The translations under genes were made by a program, and so were the position numbers. From Emmonsiellopsis sp. PD_33 (Eukaryota > Ascomycota > Eurotiomycetes > Onygenales > Ajellomycetaceae): a stretch of 64,000 bases of DNA. Of the stretch, positions 35,801-50,700 are shown piece after piece; within the stretch, counting starts at the first letter, position 1; the number at the start of each line of letters is the position of its first letter. The notes below the pieces were generated by a model. The model made no database searches and had not been told where the DNA came from. It was given only the letters and a program-made list of their open reading frames with translations. The stretch is from contig JANTQF010000009.1 of the NCBI GenBank assembly GCA_032988165.1, positions 62,001 to 126,000 on the forward strand, written 5' to 3'.

Positions 35801-38276
35801 GTGGAATTCCCAGTATTTCCGTTATACCTCGAGGATGACATAGAGTGTGATATCGTGTCGACTTCACTGACGACCGTGGTCCCCGTCTCAAACTCAGAGA
35901 TCGATCTACTCACCACATTCACTCTCAGGATATTCCAAGATCTGTTCCATAAGGTGTATGACAATCAACCAACCATGATGACATACTGGCTTGCACCAGC
36001 GAAGCTAGAAAACATGGAGGCATCTCCAGATTTGGACCCGGGACAGATACTTGACTGGAATATCATCCAATCTGTCCAGGACAACCCAGACATCCGTTGG
36101 TCACAGGAGATGCCAGCAAGCTTTGTAGAGAATCGATTTTTGTTCGACAAGTGGGACGGCAGATATCGCTACTTTACATCCGAAGTGGAACCAACCCTGC
36201 GCCCATCAGACCCTCCTCCACCAGGCATGGCAAAGAGAAGAAACATGGACAACATAATGAACTACTGTTTGAGTTTATTCAAAAACTCTCGCATTAAGTT
36301 TTTGGCATCGTGCGACTGGAACCAGCCTGTTGTTCGAGCGGAATTAGTTCGACTTCGCCGAAATCTGTTGGATAGGATGACGGAGCAGGAAAAAGGGGAA
36401 GAGACAGCGTACTATGTGTGCCCTGAGCCCCTGAGAATTTCAGCTGTAGGTTTTCTTTACCTCTTGTGCTTATGGTAATACGGAAATGCTAACCGTGGTA
36501 GATTCCCGCCGCTGTTGCTCGGTTTGCTTTCGCCTTCCCGGCTATGATTAGTAGGATGGAGTCTTACTTGATCACGATGGAAGCTTGTAACAAACTCCAG
36601 TTAACGATCACGCCACAACTTGCTCTCGAAGCGTTCACCAAAGATTCGGATAACACAGAGGAACATAGGGGAGAACAAATCCATTTCCAGCGTGGAATGG
36701 GCAAAAACTATGAGCGGCTCGAGTTCCTTGGGGACTGCTTTTTGAAAATGGCAACCTCCATCTCTTTGTTTGCAATGAACCCAGATAACGACGAGTACGA
36801 TTTCCATGTCAAGAGAATGTGCCTGATTTGTAACCAAAATATGTTCAAGACGGCCGTTAAGATCAAGCTTTATGAATTCGTTCGGACGCAAGGGTTCTCA
36901 AGGTATGTTTAGGGCTGTTTCCTGATTATTTCCTGGTTGTTTTCACCCGTTTTCTAACATCTTACGCAGACGTAACTGGTATCCCGAGGGTATAAAGCTC
37001 CTACAGGGAAAGGCCAAAGCAGGGCCTGCAGAAAACAAACATGCACTGGCTGACAAAACCATTGCGGACATCTGCGAGGCTCTAATTGGGGCATCGTTAT
37101 TATCAGGGGGGAAGGTCCATCGATTCGACATGGCAGTCAGAGCAGTCACGACGTTCGTGGATAGCGACGATCATAACGTTTTGGATTGGCGCAGCTACAT
37201 CGACCTATATTCATTACCTCGATATCAGACAGCAGCTGCAGATGCGGATCAACTTGATTTGGCTCAGCAGATCGAAAGCAAACTTGGCTACCATTTCAAC
37301 TACCCAAGATTGTTACGTTCCGCATTCACACACCCTTCATACCCAACGGCTTGGAGTCAGGTACCATGTTATCAGAGGCTGGAATTTTTAGGTGATTCTC
37401 TGCTCGACATGGTGTGTGTTGAGCATCTGTATCACCGTTATCCGGATAGGGATCCCCAGTGGCTCACTGAGCATAAGGTATGTGCACCTGAAAAGTTTGA
37501 CTGAGAAATACTAACATTAGTAGATGGCAATGGTGTCGAATAAGTTCTTAGGGGCGGTGACTGTGAGGTTGGGGCTACATAGGTATCTCCAGCATCACAG
37601 CAACGTCCTTCCCAACCAAATCACCTACTATGCAGCGGAGATTGAGAATGCAGAGGCTGAGAGCTCCGAATCCCCCGACGCCTGGACTTCGACCTCCGAT
37701 CCACCTAAGGTGAGTGTGTTCATCAAATGCTGCTATCCATGTTTTTAATTCATTAACAAACGGCGTAGTGCCTGCCCGATATGCTTGAGGCATATATTGG
37801 GGCAATTTTCGTCGACTCGAAGTTCGATTTTGGGGTTGTCGAAGACTTTTTCCAACGGTTCCTCAAATGGTACTTTGAAGACATGAGTATCTATGATACC
37901 TTTGCAAACAAGCACCCAACGGCATGTGCCCTTCCACAAGCTAAGTGCATATGCACATGCATTATGCTGGTAACTAACACATTTGCAGACGTACTTGCAC
38001 AACCGGCTAACGATTGATTTTGGATGCACCAATTACTGCCTCAAAGCGTGTGAGGTACCATCTGTGGATGGCGCCGAGCCACGGGTCCTTGCAGCGGTTA
38101 TTATCCACGACGCGATTGTCGCCGAGGGTATTGCGTCGTCTGTACGGTATGCAAAGGTCAAAGCGAGCGAGGCGGGTCTGGCGAAATTGGAAGGCCTGCC
38201 TGCATTCAAATTCCGCGAAGTGTACGGCTGCGACTGTGTGACAAACAAAGAAGGGGAGGATGGAGAGGCTCTATGA
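32868..38276 (+). CDS. DCL1: Dicer-like protein 1 (RNA silencing endoribonuclease)
   Basis: Cuts dsRNA into siRNA. Sixteen exons: 32868-33085, 33139-33335, 33387-33490, 33547-33812, 33871-33981, 34040-34724, 34783-34841, 34891-34957, 35012-35080, 35142-35324, 35372-36445, 36502-36902, 36970-37477, 37524-37709, 37769-37921, 37989-38276, giving 1522 residues. Order: DExH helicase with LDTGSGKT (136-143) and DEAH (249-252); helicase C with QSRGRARH; dicer dimerisation domain; PAZ-like region; RNase IIIa (YERLEFLGDCFLK, about 1081); RNase IIIb (YQRLEFLGDSLLDM, about 1279); and a C-terminal dsRNA-binding segment (VRYAKVKASEAGLAKLEGL), which marks DCL1 rather than DCL2. Acidic residues of both RNase III motifs are intact. 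The intron before exon 16 needs a GC-AG splice (37922). Exon 1 uses a weak donor (33086). Confidence 0.93.
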
Positions 38277-38792
38277 GTGATTCGGGCGAGAGGATTTTGA
38301 TAGAGGCGATTCCTAGGTTGGAAAGGGGGTTTCTTTCTCTTGTTCTTTTTTCTTCCATTCAATGGCAAGTTGCAAACCACAGATAGCCAATGGAGTAGTA
38401 ATCTGCCTAGCCAGATAATAAAATATCATGGTTCTATTTAATGCCAGGACCCATGGGTGCCGACTTGGATCCGCCAGGCACGCCCGCCCGCTTCCATGTT
38501 TGCCTGTGCCGCTACGCCCAGAGCGGCCTAGCGCGCAAGCCCCTGACATGGCCGGTCCCGTGACCAAACGACACGCCGCGTGCACCAAAAAGTTACAGGC
38601 ACAGCTCGTCCACGGCATCTCTTGTACTCTGTTTATTATCAAAGTGATACACATCCCCAAACTTATCGACAACGCGAACACCACGACCACCCCATTTCGG
38701 TCGATGTACAACACGCCCCGCAGCCCGCTCTTCCTCCGCTGAAAGGCCATTCATGACTCCGTCGCGGCCCGCGCCATAGTTGTCTTGTCAAG
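38277..38792. other. Intergenic region between DCL1 and dynein heavy chain
   Basis: 516 bp between tandem genes. It should hold the DCL1 3' UTR and the dynein promoter. Opposing short frames look like shadows. Confidence 0.5.
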
Positions 38793-41700
38793 ATGGAGGT
38801 GGTCTCGCCAGGGGTGCCCAACGGCCTCGCTGCTCCTACCAGCCAGCCTCCATCCGTCGACCCCAGCTCGGTCGTCCAGTACTTGACGGAAACACTGCAG
38901 AGCACCCTCGATGCGCTGAAGACTGATCTAGAGAGCGCCGGTAGCTTCCTGTCCAAGGCCAAGTATCCCGAGACCATCCAACGATGCACACGCTTCGCCT
39001 CCGAATCTCAGGTTGCCTTATATGTCCAGAAGGATGCCGTGGAGACAGAGCAGACAAATGGGACGGAGGAGGGATCGCGTATGTGTTCTATCGGCATCCG
39101 AAGTAAACATTACGAGATGTACAAACTCTAATTTGTTTATATAGCTGCTCCTACTAGATACATCTATACCCTCGGCCTGGAGTTGGCCCTCACCCCTTCG
39201 ACCGTGGCATCTATGGCCTTCACGAGAGAATCCCAACCGTTAGACCCTAATATCCCAATCTCCGCCCAGATCCATGCCATCAACCTGCCAGGTTTCCTGT
39301 CACAGCTAGCTCACGCCCAAGCCCCCAACGTCGCACCGCTCCAGACACTTCATACCTTCGTCAACCTCGTCCTGGGACCGTATTTCGATGCCTATACACG
39401 TGGACAGGAAGGGGTCAATGGTGTGAAAGGGAGAGGAGACAACGATGCAAAGACCGGTGTTCCAGTGACGAAGAAGAAGATTGCGGAATTGAAATCGAGC
39501 CTTCTGCAGCTACAGGAAAATATTGAGATTCCTGTGTTGAACCTTCCTTTGCATGAGGTTGTGCAGGGGGCCTTGGATGAAGCCCAAGCCCGAGGTATCA
39601 AGCCCTCTGTCGATCTTATCCCGACGTCTGTGCTTGAGAATAGCATGGTTCTTAACAGTGTCCAAAACATCGTCAATGGCTGGATCAAATCAATCCAGAC
39701 GACCACGTCAATGGCCCGGGACGATATCAAGGGATCTGCAATTCAGGAAATCAACTTCTGGCTGTCGATGGAAACGGCACTAGAAGCGATCGAGGACCAG
39801 TTACGCAGTGATGGAGTGCAAATGACCATGGATATCTTGCGACATGCGAAACGATATAATGTAACGCTCAGCTTTTCGGCGGATACGGGTCTAAAGGAAA
39901 CTACGGAAACGGTCCAAAAATACAACCAGCTGATGCGAGATTTTCCCGTCGATGAGCTGCTGTCGGCTACCTCTCTACAGAAAGTTCACGATGCCTTGAA
40001 CCTGATATTCAATCATTTGAACAAGAAACTCCGTATTTGCCCTTACCCTATCAAGCGCTCGCTCTTGCTAGTGGAGGCAATATCCGGGGATCTGGACAAT
40101 CGGATCCGCGACTTAATCAAGGGACGCTCGATTATGAATTTAGGATTTAAGGATTTTCGGGGTTTGATGCGGTCCGCTCAGACCATTTGGCGAGCCTGGG
40201 ATGAGAACGTGAAGGAATTTACGAATGTTGCTCGTGATGCTATAAGACGGCGCAATGAGAAATTCATCTCTATCAAGGTTGACCAAAGGCATGGTCTCAT
40301 TCAAGACCGACTAAAATACATCAACACCTTCAGAAACAACCACGAACAACTGCAACGAACCATCGTGAATGTCCTCGGGCCGAATGGCGGCCACAGCGGT
40401 CCGTCTTCTGGTGCCGATCCCGATGGGGCTGTTGTAGTCGAGGAGATTGGCGATGTTGATGCTTTGGAGGAGGTTTCACAAGCTTATGCTTCCTTAAAGG
40501 ATGTCGACGTCCTCGATGTTTCGGACGAGGGTACCCAGATCTGGATCCAAGCAGAAGCATCCTACAACGAGCGCACATCTAGAGTGGAGAACTCAATAAT
40601 TGCTCGACTCAAGGACCGTCTGGCAACCGCGAAGAATGCAACCGAAATGTTCCGCGTCTTCTCCAAGTTCAATGCTTTGCTCGTCCGACCAAAAATCCGA
40701 AGTGCTATTAGCAAGCACCAATCTGAACTGATCGAGCTTGTGAAGAACGATATTGCGAGGTTGCACGAACGATTTAAGCAACAGTATGGCCACTCCCAAG
40801 CTCACCCTATGGCACAACTACGCGATCTTCCTCCCGTATCTGGTGCAATCGTGTGGGCTCGTCAAATCGAGCGACAGCTTGACGGCTACATGAGGAAAGT
40901 TGAGGACGTTCTGGGAGAAGATTGGGATCTGCATGCTGAGGGTCAGAAGCTTCAGGCTGAGAGTAATATGTTCCGCAAGAAGCTTGATACTCGGCCTATT
41001 TTCCAGAACTGGCTTCAGGATGTGCAGCGCCGAAATATCACCATATCCGGCCGCCTCTTCAAGATTTTCCGTAATCGTGCTACTGGAAATGCATTGGAAC
41101 TGGACGTGAACTTCGACCCGCAGATCATTGTGCTTTTCAAGGAAGTTCGAAATCTTGTCTGGCTCAGCTACCAAGTGCCGCATGCCATCAACACCATCTC
41201 CAAGGAGGCGAAGCGAGTTTATCCTTACGCCATCAGCTTGATTGAAAGTGTCCGAACCGTCCTCCAAACTATACGTTCAATCGCGTCTATGGCCGAAGTT
41301 TCTATTCTTCTAAGCGGTTACCAGAATGATGTCCAAGGCCTCATTATGAAAGGTCTTCCATTGCGTTGGGAGTCTTTCATCCACTCCTACGAACTCCACG
41401 TCAAGCAGGTGATGGCTAATGGCGCGGTTGATCCGGCCATGACCCAGGGCCGGAGTGAGAGCAAGCACGTCCAATTCGTCCGCGAGTTTGCCGTTTCCGC
41501 CTTTGTTCTCCAATCAAAGACCTCGACCTTGTCCCAAATCAACGAGGGTATCCAGAAAGCCATCGCAGATCTTAAGACTTGTCCATACGACGCATCAATC
41601 TTCCGCCAACGCCTAGATGAGATTCAAATCTCAGTCGACAAACTGAATCTGGAGAATTATGTCAATCTTGGATTCTGGGTCTCCAATATGAACCGTAAAA

Positions 41701-44700
41701 TCGAGCTCATTCTCCAGGAGCGCCTGCATAGGGCAATCAGAGAGTGGATTATTGCTTTCCAGGAGATCAAGTATGGCGAACACGCCAGCAACCGGAACAC
41801 TCATCTTCAAAGCTCGAAGACAACAGATGACGCCGAAACCCAGACCTACTCGATTGAGTTCCCGGAGCTCTTCCATGAAATTTCCATGAGAAATCAAGTC
41901 CTGCGATTGGACCCCCCGCTTGAATTCGCAAGAGCGAGCTGGTTTTCGCATTTTGACCAGTGGGTTGGTATACTTTGCAACCTGGAAAAAATCAAGTCCT
42001 CGCGATACAAGATGTCGATCGATACCGAGAAGGCTTTGCTCTCCGAAACCCATTTTACCAACCTCCCACAATACTGCAGCGACGAACTAGTCGAAGTGTA
42101 TTCCGTTGTCGGCGCCAGGCTGGAAGATATCTCGGATTATGTCGATAAATGGCTCCAGTTCCAGTCATTATGGGATCTTCAATCCTCCCAGGTGTATGAT
42201 GCGCTTGGTGATGATTTGTCCCAATGGCTTCAGCTCCTTCAGGAGATTCGAAAGAGTCGGGCGACATTCGATACGTCTGAGGTTGGAAAATCCTTCGGCA
42301 ACGTTCGGATCGACTACGAACAAGTCCAGACCAAAGTCAATGCGAGATACGACCAGTGGCAACACGAGATTCTGCACAAGTTCGGCGGCAAACTCGCGAA
42401 CCGCATGAGAGAAGTCCACGATGAGATTGTGGCTGCCAAGAAGGATCTTGAAAGCCAGACGCTGGAGGCGTCATCGACCGCCCATGCCGTTTCCTTTATC
42501 ACTATCGTCCAACAATGCAAGCGAAAGGCGCGTGTATGGGGCCCAGAAGTTGATCTCTTCCTCCAAGGCCAGGCAACCCTAACTCGGCAGCGCTACCATT
42601 TCCCCAACGACTGGCTATATGTCGAACAAGTTCGAGACGACTGGAATGCTCTTAGTGAACTTCTTGAGAGGAAGAGCAAAATTGTTCAAGATCAAACAGA
42701 CGCCCTCCAAGCGAAGATCATTGCTGAAGATCGGGTCATCAGTAACAAGATTGCCGAAATCATCAATCAATGGAACGAAGAGAAGCCAGTATCAGGATCC
42801 ATCCCCCCCGACGAGGCGTCTAGAACACTTAGCTCCTTCCAATCGCGACTGGAGAGCCTTCGCTCTGAATCCGAAATGGTTTCCAAAGCCAAGGAGGCTC
42901 TCGACCTGCCAGGAAGCCCGGAAACTGCTCTTTCCGCCGTGCTGGAGGAGGTGCAGGACTTTATGTCTGTCTGGGCAGCCTTGTCCACAATCTGGAAGAG
43001 CTTGAACGAGTTGAGGGACGGTCTTTGGAACAGTATCCAGCCACGAAAATTGCGACAATCTATCGATGGGCTTATCAAAATGACGAAAGAAATGCCTAGC
43101 AGGATGCGACAATATGCTGCCTTCGAACATATCCAGAGCGTTTTACGCCAACTTCTCAAAGTAAACCCTCTTCTGTCCGACATGAAATCAGAAGCTGTTC
43201 GGGAGCGACATTGGCAAAAGATCTTCAAAGCCCTTAAGCCCGGCAAACGGTTCTCCCAAGTCTCGCTTACTCTTGGAGATGTATGGGACCTGCAACTCGC
43301 GGCCAGCGAAACTGTCATTCGCGATATTATTGCCCAGGCGCAAGGTGAAATGGCCCTGGAGGAGTTTTTGAAGATGGTTCGCGAAACCTGGCAAAATTAT
43401 TCACTCGATCTCGTCAATTACCAGAACAAATGTCGTTTGATCAAGGGATTCGACGACCTCTTTGCTAAATGTAGTGAGAATCTTAACTCCCTTCAGGCCA
43501 TGAGACATTCGCCTTATTATAAGGAATTCGAGGAGGAGGCTACTTCTTGGGAAGACAAACTTAATCGTGTCCATGTCCTCTTCGATGTATGGATCGACGT
43601 TCAACGACAATGGGTTTATCTCGAAGGCGTTTTCACCGGGAATGCAGACATTAAACATCTGCTTCCTGTCGAGTCTGGACGATTCCAAAATATTAACTCC
43701 GAATTCTTCGCCGTGATGAAGAAAGTCTACAAGTCCCCCTTCATTCTGGATGTCCTTGCCATCACCGGCGTTCAAAAATCCTTGGAGCGCTTGGCGGAGC
43801 TGCTTCATAAGATCCAAAAAGCTCTTGGAGAATATCTTGAACGGGAGCGCATGTCTTTCCCCCGCTTCTACTTCGTTGGTGATGAAGATCTTCTCGAGAT
43901 CATTGGTAACAGCAATGACACTCTCCGCGTGGCCAAGCATTTCAAGAAGATGTTTGCTGGATTGTCTGGATTGTTGATGGATGATGACGGGAACATTGTC
44001 GGATTCAGTTCCAAAGAAGGAGAAGAGGTCAGATTGAAACGAGAAGTCTCTCTTGTCAAGACGCCTAGAATCAACGACTGGCTGACCGCGTTGGATACTA
44101 ACATGAAATCGACCCTCGCAGAGCTACTTGCGGAGGCTATTGAACAGTTTGAGCCAATTTACCGCGCTCCCGAAGTTGATCAGACTGCGTTCGGTGATTT
44201 CCTCGCAAATTATCCCGCCCAGATTGTCGTTCTCAGTAGTCAAGCTGTCTGGACTCAGGCTGTTCAAGCAGCTCTTGAGGCTGGTGGAAGTGAGCTGCCT
44301 GCGCTTTATGACTCCCAAGTCCGCGTCCTGGATCTTCTTGCTCTCACTGTTCTGGGTGACCTAGATCCCATTACCAGAAAGAAGTGCGAGCATATGATTA
44401 CGGAATTTGTTCACCAACGAGACTCCATTGCGAAACTGATTCAGTTCAATGCCACTACTCCCAACCATTACCTATGGCTTCTTCAAATGCGCTATGTATA
44501 CCAAGCCCAAGGAGACTTCTTGCAGCGCCTTCACGTTCACATGGCGAATGCGAGATTGGACTATGGCTTTGAATATCTTGGAGTCCCGGAACGTCTTGTA
44601 CGCACCCCTTTGACCGATCGATGCTTCTTAACCCTCACTCAAGCCTTGTGCCAACGGCTGGGCGGCTCTCCATATGGACCAGCTGGAACTGGTAAGACCG

Positions 44701-47700
44701 AGTCAGTCAAGGCCTTGGGTCTGCAGCTCGGCCGGTTTACACTAGTTTTCTGCTGTGACGACACTTTCGACTTCCAAGCCATGGGCCGTATCTTTTTGGG
44801 TATTTGCCAGGTCGGTGCATGGGGTTGTTTCGACGAGTTCAACCGTCTTGAGGAAAGAATATTGTCAGCGGTTTCCCAGCAAATCCAAAATATCCAGATT
44901 GGGTTGAAGAATAGCAGCGACGAGGAGAAGGCCCAGATTGAGCTTGTTGGCCGTCGTCTGCGAGTTAACATGAACACTGGAATTTTCATCACCATGAATC
45001 CCGGATACGCTGGACGTTCTAATCTTCCAGACAATCTGAAGAAACTTTTCCGCAGCGTCGCGATGTCTAAACCTGACAAGGAACTTATTGCAGAAGTCAT
45101 GCTCTTCTCTCAAGGTTTCAAACAGGCCAAGCCATTGTCTAGGCAAACCGTTCCGTTCTTCGATCATTGTGCCAAACGCCTGACAAACCAAGCACATTAT
45201 GATTTCGGACTTCGTGCCTTAAAGAGTGTACTTGTCAGTTCTGGTGGGCTCAAACGTTTACGCCTCGCCAACTCCGATGGCGATTTGGGACCTAATGAAA
45301 TCATCGAACCCCAGATCATAGTTCAAAGCATCAGGGAAACCATCGCGCCTAAGCTGATTCGGGAGGACGTTGAAACGATGATGCAGATCCAGCTTGAAGA
45401 GTTCCCTGGCGTGGAATACGTGCCTGCCAACTTCGAGAAGCTCACTCAAGCTATCCGTGACATCGCCGTCGAAAACCACTATGTCGCTACCGACACATGG
45501 ATCGCAAAGACGTTACAACTTTATCAAATTCAAGGCATTCATCATGGTGTGATGATGGTCGGAAGCTCGGGTTCTGGTAAGAGTGCGGCGTGGAAGACAC
45601 TGCTGGAGGCCATGCAGCGAGTTGAAGGTGTGGAAGGAGTTTGCCATGTTATAGACTCAAAGGTTATGTCTAAAGAGGCATTGTACGGTAACCTTGACAG
45701 CACCACTCGAGAATGGACCGACGGTCTCTTTACAGGAATTTTGAGAAAAATCGTTGATAACCTACGAGGAGAGGATTCCAAGCGACACTGGATTGTGTTT
45801 GATGGAGATGTTGATCCCGAATGGGTCGAGAATCTTAACAGCGTTCTGGATGACAATAAATTGCTTACGCTTCCCAACGGTGAACGTCTCAACCTCCCTC
45901 CCAACGTCCGGATTATGTTCGAAGTGGAGACCCTCAAATATGCCACTCTTGCTACAGTCAGTCGATGCGGTATGGTGTGGTTCAGCGATGACACGGTAAC
46001 CCCGAACATGATGGTTACCAACTACATCGAATCCTTGAAAACGAAGACTTTCGAAGACCTCGACGATGACAGCGTCCCCGCCGGGCAGTCTTCGACGAAG
46101 ACCCTGGAAACCCAAAAGATGTTGGCCAACTTGCTCGAGCATCTGCTCCAGAATGACGAGCTTATCCTCAAGGTTCTTCAAGAGGCCAAGAAATATAACC
46201 ACATCATGGAATTCAGCGACATCCGCGGTCTTAATACTCTTTTCAGCTTGTTGAACAAGTCCTGCCGCAACATTCTCGAATACAATATCCAGCATGTCGA
46301 TTTCCCATTGGATCCAGAACAGGCCGAGTCCTATATGTCGAAGAAACTCTTGCTGGCTCTAGTATGGTCGCTCACTGGTGACTGTCCCCTTGGCGATCGT
46401 AAATCATTTGGTGAATATGTGACAACGTTTTCGACAATCGACTCTCCCTTGCTTAACGACTCCTCGTCCCTGATCGATTTCGATGTCTCCCTTCCAAAAG
46501 CTGAGTGGATGACATGGCAATCACAAGTACCATCAGTCGAAATCAACACTCACTCCGTCACCCAAACGGACGTCATCATCCCGACATTGGATACTGTGCG
46601 TCATGAGGATGTTCTTTATTCATGGCTTGCCGAGCATAAACCCCTCCTACTTTGCGGTCCTCCTGGTTCCGGAAAGACCATGACTCTATTCTCCGCCTTG
46701 AGGAAACTTCCCAACATGGAGGTTGTTGGACTTAACTTTTCCAGCGCGACAACGCCAGACCTCCTCATCAAGACTTTCGAGCAGTACTGCGAGTATAAGA
46801 AGACCCTCAATGGCGTGGTCATGTCGCCCAATCAAATTGGTCGTTGGTTGGTGATATTCTGTGACGAAATAAATCTTCCCGCCCCAGATCAATACGGAAC
46901 TCAGCGTGCTATTTCCTTCCTGAGACAGCTTGTTGAGCAGAATGGTTTCTGGCGGACGTCAGACAAGACCTGGGTAACCTTGGATCGTATCCAGTTCGTC
47001 GGCGCTTGTAATCCCCCAACAGACGCTGGACGGACTCCTCTTGGCGAACGATTCCTCCGCCACGCCCCGCTCATCATGGTTGATTATCCTGGTGAGCTAT
47101 CATTGATGCAGATCTATGGAACCTTCAACTCCGCCGTGCTCAAGATCATCCCATTGCTGCGTGGATACTCAGATGCTCTAACTAAGGCCATGGTTCAATT
47201 TTATTTGGAGTCCCAAGCTCGATTCACGCCCAAGATCCAACCTCATTACGTCTACTCCCCTCGTGAGCTAACCAGATGGGTCCGCGGTGTATACGAAGCC
47301 ATCAAACCATTGGAAAACCTATCACTCGAAGGTCTGGTTCGAATTTGGGCCCATGAAGCCTTGCGCCTGTTCCAGGATAGGCTTGTTGATGAGGAGGAAA
47401 GAGAATGGACGTCGGATGCCGTCAAGCGAATCGCTCTCGAAAACTTCCCTACCATGGACGAGACTCAAGCATTGAAGACGCCAATTTTGTTCTCCAACTG
47501 GCTTTCTAAACACTACGTTCCGGTTGAACAGGAACAGTTGCGCGACTTCGTCAAAGCGCGACTGAAGACTTTCTGTGAAGAAGAAGTCGATGTTCCACTT
47601 GTGCTATTCAACGACGTCTTGGAACATGCTTTGCGTATTGATCGTGTTTTCCGACAGCCACAAGGCCATCTTATCCTCATTGGTGTTAGTGGAAGTGGTA

Positions 47701-50700
47701 AAACGACATTGTCCCGATTTGTCGCATGGATGAACGGCCTAAAAGTGTTCCAGATCAAGGTTCACGGAAAATACTCTGCCGAAGACTTTGACGAGGATCT
47801 CCGAAGCGTTCTGCGTAGATCTGGTTGCAAGGGCGAAAAGATATGCTTTATCATGGACGAGTCCAACGTCCTTGATTCCGGATTCCTTGAACGCATGAAT
47901 ACCCTTCTCGCCAATGCGGAAGTTCCCGGTCTTTTCGAAGGAGACGAATTCGCCTCGTTGATGACGGCTTGCAAGGAAGGTGCACAGAGGCAAGGACTCT
48001 TGTTGGACTCACAAGAGGAGCTTTACAAGTGGTTCACTCAGCAGATCGTCAAGAATCTTCACGTTGTGTTCACTATGAATCCTCCCGAGGATGGCCTCTC
48101 TTCCAAGGCTGCGACCAGTCCTGCCCTTTTCAATCGATGCGTGCTTAACTGGCTTGGCGACTGGTCTGATCAAGCTCTATTCCAGGTCGGTTCAGAGTTG
48201 ACGCAGTCCGTAGACCTCGACAAACCCAACTTCATTGCGCCGGACAGTATCCCAGTCGCCTACCGTGGTCTTAGCCTTCCTGCCAACCACCGGGATACTG
48301 TTGTCAACTCGATGGTTTACATCCACTACTCGCTTCAGAAATTCAACCAACGGTTGCAAAAACAACAAGATCGAGTCACCTTCCTTACTCCGCGCCACTA
48401 TCTCGATTTTGTTGCGCAGTATGTCAAACTGTTCAATGAAAAGCGCGAGGATTTGGAGGAACAGCAACGCCATCTTAATGTCGGTCTCGAAAAGCTGCGA
48501 GACACTGTCGACAAAGTCCGAGATCTACGCATCAGTCTAGCGGAGAAGAAGAGCCAACTTGAAAAGAAAGATATAGAAGCAAACGAGAAGCTCCAGCGCA
48601 TGGTTGGCGACCAGCAAGAAGCCGAGCGACGTAAAGCGGCATCTCTTGAAATCCAAACAGCCCTTGAGAAGCAGGAGGAAGAAGTGGCTAAGCGGAAGGA
48701 AATTGTCTTGGGTGATCTTGCTCGTGCGGAACCTGCTGTTATCGAGGCACAGAAGAGCGTCAGCAACATCAAGCGACAGCACTTGACCGAAGTTCGTGCT
48801 ATGGGAAACCCGCCCGCCAGTGTCCGCCTTGCTTTGGAATCTGTTTGCACCCTGCTTGGCCATAAAGTGGATAGCTGGAAAACCATCCAAGCCATCATCC
48901 GTAGAGACGACTTTATCGCGAGCATTGTCAATTACAACAACGAAAAGCAAATGACTCGCAATCTCAGGAACAAGATGAAGGCCGACTACCTTTCGAAGGA
49001 AGAGTTTACGTTCGAGAGAGTGCAGCATGCCAGTAGGGCCTGTGGACCCCTCGTCCAATGGGTTGAAGCTCAAGCGAATTACTCCGAAATTCTGGACCGG
49101 ATCGGCCCACTTCGTGGTGAGGTCGAGCAATTGGAGGACCAGGCGCTTCAGACAAAGGCGGAAGCGCAAGCGATCGAGCAGACCATCAGCACGTTGGAGA
49201 ACAGTATAGCTACATACAAGACTGAATACGCCGCCCTTATCAGCGAAACCCAGGCCATCAAGACAGAGATGTCCCGTGTTCAGTTCAAGGTTGACCGCAG
49301 TGTCCGATTGCTTGACAGTTTGTCATCTGAAAGATCCCGATGGGAGGAAGGAAGCAAGTCGTTCGAAACCCAGATATCTACACTGGTCGGAGACGTTCTT
49401 ATCGCCGCGGCTTTCCTTGCGTATGGCGGTCTTTACGACCAGCAATTCAGAAAAGCGATGGTCGACGACTGGCTGCACCAATTGGCTCAGTCTAACATCA
49501 ACTACAAGCCTCACAATCCCATTACAGAGTACCTGTCGAATGCGGATGAGAGACTATCGTGGCAAGACCACTCACTTCCAGTTGATGATCTATGCACAGA
49601 AAACGCCATTATCCTGAAGCGCTTCAACAGATATCCTCTTATCATCGATCCATCTGGCAGAGTTACGGAGTTCTTGCAGAAGGAGAGTAAAGACAGAAAA
49701 CTCACAGTCACTAGCTTCCTTGACGATTCGTTCATCAAACAATTGGAGAGTGCATTGCGGTTTGGAAACCCAATCCTCATCCAAGACGCCGAACATCTCG
49801 ATCCCATTCTCAATCATGTCCTCAATAAAGAGTACCAGAAGACCGGTGGTCGTGTCCTCATCCAACTTGGCAGACAGGAAATCGATTTCTCTCCCTCCTT
49901 CAAATTGTTCCTGTCCACGCGGGACCCGTCAGCTACTTTCCCTCCAGACGTATGCAGCAGAACCACCTTTGTTAACTTCACCGTCACCCAGAGCAGTCTC
50001 CAGACTCAGTCACTTAACGACGTGCTCAAGTTTGAGCGTCCTGACGTCGATGAACGTCGAACCAATCTTATCAAACTTCAGGGCGAATTCAAGATCCACC
50101 TGCGTCAATTGGAGAAACGCCTTCTTCAAGCCCTCAACGAATCCAGGGGAAATATCCTTGACGACGACAACGTTATCGAAACCCTCGAGACATTGAAGAA
50201 GGAAGCCGGCGAAATTTCGAATAAGATGGTTGAAACCGAGGGCGTTATGACTGAAGTCGAAAACATTACGCTTCAGTATAATATCATTGCGCGGTCATGC
50301 AGTGCTGTCTTCGCTGTGCTGGAGCAACTTCACCACCTCAACCATTTCTATCAGTTTTCTCTCCAGTACTTCGTGGACATCTTCAACACGGTTCTGCACC
50401 AGAACAAGCGCCTTGCCCAAGAGAAGGACCATTCCGCAAGAGTCAATATCATTCTCCAAGATCTTTTCATCACCGCCTATCAACGAACATCATTGGGCCT
50501 TCTGCAAAAGGATCGAATCACGCTTGCCATGCTTTTAGCTCAGGCCTCGCCCTATACGATGGACAAGGGCATTATCGACACAATCCTCGACATGAGTATT
50601 GAAGGTTACGACGTGTCTTTAGACCGAGGTCTTCGAGATTCCGTGATGACAAGAGCTTCGCAAATGTCACTTCTCAAGTCGATCCTACCTTCGGTTGCTC

